Assembly (NCBI GenBank): GCA_902476765.1
Contig: CABSEJ010000044.1
Location: forward strand, 1 to 19,766
Direction: 5' to 3'
Origin: an uncultured Blautia sp.
GTDB taxonomy: Bacteria > Bacillota > Clostridia > Lachnospirales > Lachnospiraceae
Length of the DNA: 19,766 bases
Shown here: positions 15,071 to 19,766 of the stretch, one piece after another
How positions within the stretch are numbered: the stretch's first letter is position 1
Layout of the letters: each line of letters opens with the position of its first letter
Position numbers and translations under genes: made by a program
Notes under the pieces: generated by a model
The model's input: the letters and a program-made list of their open reading frames with translations, nothing else
Database searches by the model: none
Told to the model about the DNA's origin: nothing

Positions 15071-15113
15071 AACGGTCTGTTCCAGGGAGATTTCACTGGA
15101 GAGGCCGTTTTTT
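15071..15113 (+). terminator. Rho-independent terminator after the pentapeptide gene
   Basis: AACGGTCT (15071-15078) pairs with AGGCCGTT (15102-15109), with one G-U pair, and TCCAG (15081-15085) with CTGGA (15096-15100); a run of six T follows (15108-15113). It closes the MATE operon. Confidence 0.88.
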
Positions 15114-15159
15114 CATTCTATAGGAAATTTTGCAGCAGATGGAAATTCAGGCAAGTCAT

Positions 15160-15188
15160 TTGTTGAAATATGAACGTGTCAGTACACT
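15160..15188 (+). promoter_or_regulatory. Possible sigma-A promoter for the 15312 gene
   Basis: TTGTTG (15160-15165) and TACACT (15183-15188) with 17-bp spacing, about 120 bp before the ATG. Moderate matches only. Confidence 0.4.
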
Positions 15189-15311
15189 AGAAGGCTTGCC
15201 TTCCGGGCAGATTTCTTTAGGTGAAAATAAAAAGAAATTTAAGCTTCGGCAAGAACTTTTTGGAGCAAGGAGAATATACTAGGAAGGAGCAGATTTCAGG
15301 CAGGGAAGCAT

Positions 15312-15707
15312 ATGGGAAAGAAACAGAGCTTCTACGAAGGGGCTGGAAACGGAAAATTTTATGAACAAGAGGCGCCGGTGCAGCAGGACAGAGAACTGCT
15401 GAAAAGCTATTATCCAAGAACAGCAGGTCTTATCCAGGCCTTTGTGGAGGATGCCTGCGACCGTTTGGACTATGAAGGAAGCTTTATCTACGACCAGTAT
15501 CCGGACAGACATACCATTGAACGGGTTTGTGAAAATATTTGTGGAAAAATCCAGGAGAGTCAGGTTATGCAAACCATGGAAAAAGGAAACTGGAGAATGT
15601 CCGGAGACAGCCTGGGAGAGATTACAGGAATACTCTTTTGTCAGGAAATGCACAGAAGAAGGTGCAGAAGGAAACGGTTCCGCTCCTGGTTTAGGGATTT
15701 TTCCTGA
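15312..15707 (+). CDS. Uncharacterised small protein with basic Arg-rich tail
   Basis: 131 residues, no signal peptide or membrane helix. The middle reads LKSYYPRTAGLIQAFVEDAC, then DRLDYEGSFIYDQYPDRHTI, which I recognise as a recurrent Lachnospiraceae pattern ('DR-EYEGS--YDEYPD') of unknown function. The end is highly basic (EMHRRRCRRKRFRSWF). The overall pattern is an acidic helical body with an arginine-rich tail that could bind nucleic acid or membrane. An ATG after GCAGGGAAG gives a moderate ribosome site. It is flanked by the pentapeptide terminator upstream and a weak terminator-like hairpin downstream, so it is probably transcribed alone. Confidence 0.7.
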   Translation: MGKKQSFYEGAGNGKFYEQEAPVQQDRELLKSYYPRTAGLIQAFVEDACDRLDYEGSFIYDQYPDRHTIERVCENICGKIQESQVMQTMEKGNWRMSGDSLGEITGILFCQEMHRRRCRRKRFRSWFRDFS

Positions 15708-15775
15708 AGAAAAAGAACTTTATGACCGGAGAACATCTTTAGGGAAGAGAAATATCACAGAGCCGGTACACATAA

Positions 15776-15803
15776 AACTCCAAGTTTGGGGTTGCGGTTT
15801 TTT
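15776..15803 (+). terminator. Weak terminator-like hairpin
   Basis: AACTCC (15776-15781) and GGGGTT (15788-15793) form a short stem with one G-U pair; six T follow at 15798-15803 after a 4-nt gap. It lies in the 220-bp gap before the methyltransferase gene, where I see no other structure. Confidence 0.35.
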
Positions 15804-15931
15804 CCTAAAGCTTTTACAATAGAAATGAATTCCGGAAGAACGGGGAAAACCGAAATTCAGGAATTCAGGGGATTTTAGGAATGTCTGGTCCGCATCAGCG
15901 GATAATGGCTGTAAAAATACAGGGGTATATG

Positions 15932-17116
15932 ATGAAGGAATTAAAGGAATTTTTTGATAAATATGTGGATGAAGGCCTGAAGCAAATGGTTTTAAGCAAT
16001 GCTCCAAAAGGGAGCCACATTACCAAGCTCAGGGTTCGTCCTCTTCTTCTGAAAGGCCAGGTAATGTATCAGGTTACCAGCACCAGAGGAACGAAAGAGT
16101 TACATGAGAACTATGATAAGAGCCGGCTTATCCCCTATCTGGAAAACCAGATGGAGGATGGATTCCGCCAGCTTCAGTTTGAAAGCCGGGATGTGCAGGC
16201 CCTGGCTCTGGTGAGCAAAAAAGGAAAGCTCACCTTAAAAATAAAAGAAAAACAGGGAAAGCAGAAGGAAGATTTTACTCCCATGCTTTCCCATAACCGG
16301 GTAAAGCATTATATTCTCAAAGAAGGCGTGGCAGTGCCCTGGCTGGTGGATTTAGGCGTTATGAATGCAGAGGGGAAAATCAAGAGCCAGAGATATGATA
16401 AATTCCGGCAGCTGAATCGTTTTTTGGAGTTTATTGAAGATATCCTGCCTAAGCTTCCTAAAGGCAGAGAAATCCGTATTATAGATTTCGGATGCGGAAA
16501 ATCCTATTTGACCTTTGCCATGTACTATTATCTGAAAGAATTGAAGCATTACGATATACAGATTACAGGGTTGGATTTAAAAGAAGATGTGATAGAAACC
16601 TGTTCTGGCCTGGCGAGAAAATATGGCTATGACAAGCTGGATTTCCAGGTGGGTGATATTGCTTCTTATGAAGGACAGGCAAAGGTGGATATGGTGGTGA
16701 CTCTGCATGCCTGTGATACGGCTACGGATTTCGCACTGGCCAAGGCGGTGAAATGGGATGCCTCTGTGATTTTGTCTGTGCCCTGTTGTCAGCATGAGCT
16801 GAACCGGCAGATAGAAAATCAAGACTTGGCGCCTATCCTGGGCTACGGGATTTTAAAGGAAAGGTTCGCAGCTATTCTCACAGATGGGCTCAGAGCCCAG
16901 ATGCTGGAAACAGCAGGTTATGATACCCAGATTCTGGAGTTTATTGATATGGAGCATACGCCCAAGAACCTTTTGATTCGTGCTGTGAAAAAAGACAAGA
17001 GAAAAGAAAATCCCCAGCAGAGAGAGGACTGGGAAAAGTGCGCCCGGGTCTATAGGGCAGCGCCTACCCTTGAGAGGCTTCTTTTTCAGAACGCAGACGG
17101 AAAGGATATCAAATGA
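15932..17116 (+). CDS. Class I SAM-dependent methyltransferase (Methyltransferase_32-like)
   Basis: 394 residues from the ATG at 15932, which has AGGGGT 5 nt upstream; the frame is open back to 15881 but those 17 residues lack a usable ribosome site and look non-conserved. The N-terminal ~150 residues form a separate mixed domain. The catalytic Rossmann fold starts with motif I IIDFGCGKSYLT (183-194), then LDLKEDVI (strand 2, 214-221), GDIASYE (241-247), VVTLHACDTATDFALA (255-270) and PCCQHE (284-289). This combination is typical of the Methyltransferase_32 group, relatives of which have been proposed to modify RNA; the target is not known here. Its stop overlaps the start of the next gene in ATGA, so the two are translationally coupled. 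Confidence 0.88.
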   Translation: MKELKEFFDKYVDEGLKQMVLSNAPKGSHITKLRVRPLLLKGQVMYQVTSTRGTKELHENYDKSRLIPYLENQMEDGFRQLQFESRDVQALALVSKKGKLTLKIKEKQGKQKEDFTPMLSHNRVKHYILKEGVAVPWLVDLGVMNAEGKIKSQRYDKFRQLNRFLEFIEDILPKLPKGREIRIIDFGCGKSYLTFAMYYYLKELKHYDIQITGLDLKEDVIETCSGLARKYGYDKLDFQVGDIASYEGQAKVDMVVTLHACDTATDFALAKAVKWDASVILSVPCCQHELNRQIENQDLAPILGYGILKERFAAILTDGLRAQMLETAGYDTQILEFIDMEHTPKNLLIRAVKKDKRKENPQQREDWEKCARVYRAAPTLERLLFQNADGKDIK

Positions 17117-19569
17117 AAAAAATTGTAATCAGGGCAGGGATTTTGTTCCTTATCTTCCTGTTGGGAGTAGCGGGTTTTAGCTGTCTGATGAATAATCAGT
17201 CCACAGATAACAAAACCGACCTGGAGACTGCAGCCATTCCCTGCATGGCTATGAAGGTTGGAAATACAGAAGTGAATCGTATGTACGGCTATGCTCAGAG
17301 TATGGATGTGGCCTTTATGCGGGATACCCTGACGCCTCTGGGAACAGATAAGAGCCTTACTGTCAGCATTACTCCTTACGGACAGGACATTGAAAGTCTG
17401 GTCTATGAGGTTCGTACAGCGGACGGGGACCAGGTTGTTGAAAACAATAAAATCAGAAGCTTTCAGGAGGAAGAGGATGGAAAGCTTACTGCAGAATTTA
17501 CTTTACAGAAGTCCATTTTAATGAACCGGGAATACGCTCTTGTTTTCACTCTGAATACAGACAGAGACAGCTGGACTTATTATACCAGAGTAGTGCAGCG
17601 GGCGGGACTCAGTACAGACAAATATGTAGAATTTGTGGACAGCTTTTATACCAAGACCTTTTCTAAGGACAGCAACGGGGATTTGCGGACTTATCTGGAG
17701 CCGGAGACCACTCCTGTTGTGAACTTCAGAAACGTGAATATCAACTCCAGTCTGGATGTGGTGACTTGGGGAGAGATGGCCCCTGAGCTTAGCCGCCCCG
17801 GTATTCCTGCTATTAAGGAAATTAACGAGAATACAGGAAGCGTAGCCCTAACTTACTATATTTCTGCAGAAAATGAGGAAGGGGAAATTGAGAAATACCA
17901 GGTGGATGAGTTCTACCGAATGAGTTATGACCAGACAAGAGTAAGACTGTTGGATTTCCAGCGCTCCGTAAAGCAGGTGATTACTACAGAGCAGAATATT
18001 GTCAGCAGCGGCATGATAAATCTGGGAATTACCTCCAGTGACGTTGCTTATAAATCTGACAGCAGCGCCACTGTGCTGGCCTTTGTTCAGCAGGGAGATT
18101 TATGGACCTATAATGTAGAGACCAATAAGATGACCAGAGTTTTCAGTTTCCGTGACACAGGAAGCAATGATGAGAGAAATGATTATGATAACCATGGCAT
18201 TAAGATTATAAGAGTCACAGAAGAGGGAGATGTAGATTTTATCTTATATGGCTATATGAATCGGGGAACCCATGGAGGAGAAGTGGGAACCGGTATTTAC
18301 CATTATTCCAGTCAGCAAAACGCCGTTGAAGAACAGTTTTTTCTGAAAAGTAAAAAAGCGTACGAGTTTTTGAAGGAAGATGTGGAAAACCTGTCCTATG
18401 TGACAAAGGATGAGGGTTTTTACCTTTTGCTGGAGGGAACCCTGTATTGTTTCCATATGGAAGACAAAACTTATGAGACTGTGGTTGATGGGGTACAGGA
18501 TTCCTGTATTGCTGTTTCTGAGAACAATCGGTACACTGCATGGATGGAGGGAATGAATCCATATGACACCACGGTGATTACTTTCCTGGATATGGAAACT
18601 GGTGAACAGCAGAAAATCCAGGCAGACCAGGGTACCAGAATTCGTCTCTTTGGTTTTATCAATAATGATTTAATCTACGGAGTGGCCAATGAAGGGGATA
18701 TTGTAGTAAGTCCTACGGGAGGCGTAGATTTTGCCATGAGGGAAGTACGGATTCAAAACAGTAAAGGAGAACTGATAAAAAGCTACCAACAGGAGGGCTA
18801 CTATGTGACAGATGTAGCCATTGAGGAAAATCTGGTAGAACTTACCCGGGCCCAGAAGATAGGAGATAATTTTGTGGGTACGTTAGGAGACCAGATTATG
18901 AATAATGTAAAAAGCAAGCAGGACCAGGTCTTTTCGGTGATTACCTCTACTACTGTACGCCAGGGCAATGTGACTTCCATAGAATTTGCGGCGGACAGCT
19001 CGGGTCAGGCGCCGTTGGTGGTAGAATCTAAGTTCATGGAGAACCTTGAGGATGTTTCTCTGGATATGAACTTGGAGACAAAAGACAGCGGCCAGTATTA
19101 TGTTTATGCCAAGGGAGGCTTGTGGGATATCTATGAAAATGGAGCTCAGGCTGTACAGGAGGCAGAACAGCAGGCAGGCGTGGTCCTGGACAGTAATCAG
19201 CAATATCTTTGGGAGAGAGGCAATACCAAGGATAAATCCAGCATTTCTGTAGATACCATTCCTGAGTCCGTAAAGCAGGCGCCTTTGGATGCCCAGCAGC
19301 TTAATCAGGCCCTGGAGGGAAATGGAAGAGCAGTGGACTTGACGGGCTGTACTTTGGAGCAGATACTTTACCAAGTCAGCGCCCAGCGGCCGGTAATCGT
19401 AAAGAGCCAGGGTGGCCAGGCTATGGTTCTTGTAGGCTATGACTCCTACAATACTATACTGTACAATCCGGCTACCCAGGAAACCTCTTATATGGGTATG
19501 CAGGACAGTACCAAAGCCTTCCAGGAAAACGGAAACGTGTTTATCTGCTATATGGAAGACAGGGAATAG
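17113..19569 (+). CDS. Large extracytoplasmic protein with C-terminal degenerate C39-like domain
   Basis: 818 residues. A basic start and hydrophobic stretch (MKK then IRAGILFLIFLLGVAGF) indicates a signal anchor; the C after GFS is not a canonical lipobox. The middle (about 190-650) has strand-rich units with pairs such as DLWTYNVETNKMTRVF, TLYCFHMEDKTYETV and TVITFLDMETGEQQKI, which suggests a beta-propeller-like fold. The last ~90 residues resemble a peptidase C39-like domain: LEQILYQVSAQRPVIVKSQG, then QAMVLVGYDSYNTILYNPAT, but glutamine stands where the catalytic His is expected, so it is probably inactive and used for binding. It starts within the stop of the methyltransferase gene and is followed by a terminator. 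I know no function; a cell-envelope role is inferred. Confidence 0.8.
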   Translation: MKKIVIRAGILFLIFLLGVAGFSCLMNNQSTDNKTDLETAAIPCMAMKVGNTEVNRMYGYAQSMDVAFMRDTLTPLGTDKSLTVSITPYGQDIESLVYEVRTADGDQVVENNKIRSFQEEEDGKLTAEFTLQKSILMNREYALVFTLNTDRDSWTYYTRVVQRAGLSTDKYVEFVDSFYTKTFSKDSNGDLRTYLEPETTPVVNFRNVNINSSLDVVTWGEMAPELSRPGIPAIKEINENTGSVALTYYISAENEEGEIEKYQVDEFYRMSYDQTRVRLLDFQRSVKQVITTEQNIVSSGMINLGITSSDVAYKSDSSATVLAFVQQGDLWTYNVETNKMTRVFSFRDTGSNDERNDYDNHGIKIIRVTEEGDVDFILYGYMNRGTHGGEVGTGIYHYSSQQNAVEEQFFLKSKKAYEFLKEDVENLSYVTKDEGFYLLLEGTLYCFHMEDKTYETVVDGVQDSCIAVSENNRYTAWMEGMNPYDTTVITFLDMETGEQQKIQADQGTRIRLFGFINNDLIYGVANEGDIVVSPTGGVDFAMREVRIQNSKGELIKSYQQEGYYVTDVAIEENLVELTRAQKIGDNFVGTLGDQIMNNVKSKQDQVFSVITSTTVRQGNVTSIEFAADSSGQAPLVVESKFMENLEDVSLDMNLETKDSGQYYVYAKGGLWDIYENGAQAVQEAEQQAGVVLDSNQQYLWERGNTKDKSSISVDTIPESVKQAPLDAQQLNQALEGNGRAVDLTGCTLEQILYQVSAQRPVIVKSQGGQAMVLVGYDSYNTILYNPATQETSYMGMQDSTKAFQENGNVFICYMEDRE

Positions 19570-19630
19570 AATACCGGGCGAAAAGATTAAAGAAGCAAAG
19601 GGATTCCCGGAAAGAATAAGGATAACAAGT

Positions 19631-19660
19631 GGCTGTCGCTTTTGCGGCGGCCTCTTTTTT
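19631..19660 (+). terminator. Rho-independent terminator after the 818-residue gene
   Basis: GGCTGTCGC (19631-19639) pairs with GCGGCGGCC (19644-19652), using two G-U pairs and a TTTT loop, followed by CTCTTTTTT. It closes the methyltransferase operon. Confidence 0.85.
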
Positions 19661-19661
19661 C

Positions 19662-19766
19662 TATAGGAAAGTTCTCACTTTCCTATATCATGAAAAGCGC
19701 TTCGCACAGCGATGCGCACTCGCATGAAAGGCAGATGTCAGCTAAAGCTGACCACGCTCGGCGCAG
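19662..19766. repeat. Hairpin-rich non-coding tail
   Basis: Starts with a perfect 10-bp stem TATAGGAAAG/CTTTCCTATA (19662-19687), then a GC-rich stretch with many GCGC/GCAC words, and a 6-bp stem GTCAGC/GCTGAC (19737-19752). No reading frame is supported. The word CTATAGGAAA also follows the terminator at 15118. It looks like a dispersed intergenic repeat rather than a gene, and it continues past the window. Confidence 0.45.

Noticed and set aside
15442..15822. 126-codon frame overlapping the small 15312 gene
   Set aside because: The 15312 frame shows a recognisable protein pattern and a ribosome site; the overlapping frame has neither.
1..19766. CRISPR array, tRNA or rRNA genes
   Set aside because: No regularly spaced repeats, cloverleaf or conserved rRNA segments were seen on either strand.

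Overview
The window reads as chromosome of a spore-forming (or recently spore-forming) Clostridia member, most likely Lachnospiraceae. This rests on the protein families (RsmA, XylR-type ROK repressor, DUF4230, MATE, clostridial SpoIIID), strong AGGAGG-type ribosome binding sites, TTG/ATG starts and moderately low GC. I see no rRNA, tRNA or CRISPR array.

The central observation is that spoIIID, the mother-cell sporulation regulator, is split in two. Its 5' part (from 6894) reads correctly as far as the recognition helix of the helix-turn-helix and then diverges. The matching 3' part resumes at 12811, 5.8 kb downstream, and ends at 12953. Both break points carry the same 12 bp (6997-7008 and 12799-12810). 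Joining the halves across one copy restores, without frameshift, an 85-residue SpoIIID. The intervening DNA ends 6 bp after the stop of a large serine recombinase (11242-12792) and is bounded by this direct repeat, so it looks like a skin-type intervening element: an excisable segment inside a sporulation gene. Besides the recombinase it carries a polytopic membrane protein on the opposite strand (7165-8829), a 58-residue small ORF (9085-9261), a SWIM zinc-finger protein (9399-11078) and a short winged-helix-like reading frame directly after its stop codon. A sigma-E-like promoter is intact upstream of the 5' half.

Layout: (1) 1-3010, the 3' part of a large acidic protein with a degenerate AAA+ domain, then rsmA, in one operon ending in a hairpin. 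(2) 3341-4507, a ROK repressor on the minus strand, diverging from a ComEC-like metallo-beta-lactamase-fold lipoprotein (4703-5986). (3) A DUF4230 membrane protein (6137-6787). (4) The split spoIIID and its element (6838-12953). (5) A MATE efflux pump and a Qnr-like pentapeptide-repeat protein in one transcript with its own promoter and a good terminator (12958-15113). (6) A small conserved-looking protein (15312-15707), a class I methyltransferase and an 818-residue exported or anchored protein overlapping it by 4 bp (to 19569), a terminator, and a hairpin-rich non-coding tail to the end.

How they may work together: in the vegetative genome spoIIID cannot be made in full length. If the recombinase excises the element in the mother cell, spoIIID is rebuilt there only and the germline copy keeps the element, as with skin in sigK. 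If it does not, the strain should be blocked in sporulation. The sequence alone cannot decide between these, but the exact in-frame join argues that function has been recoverable.
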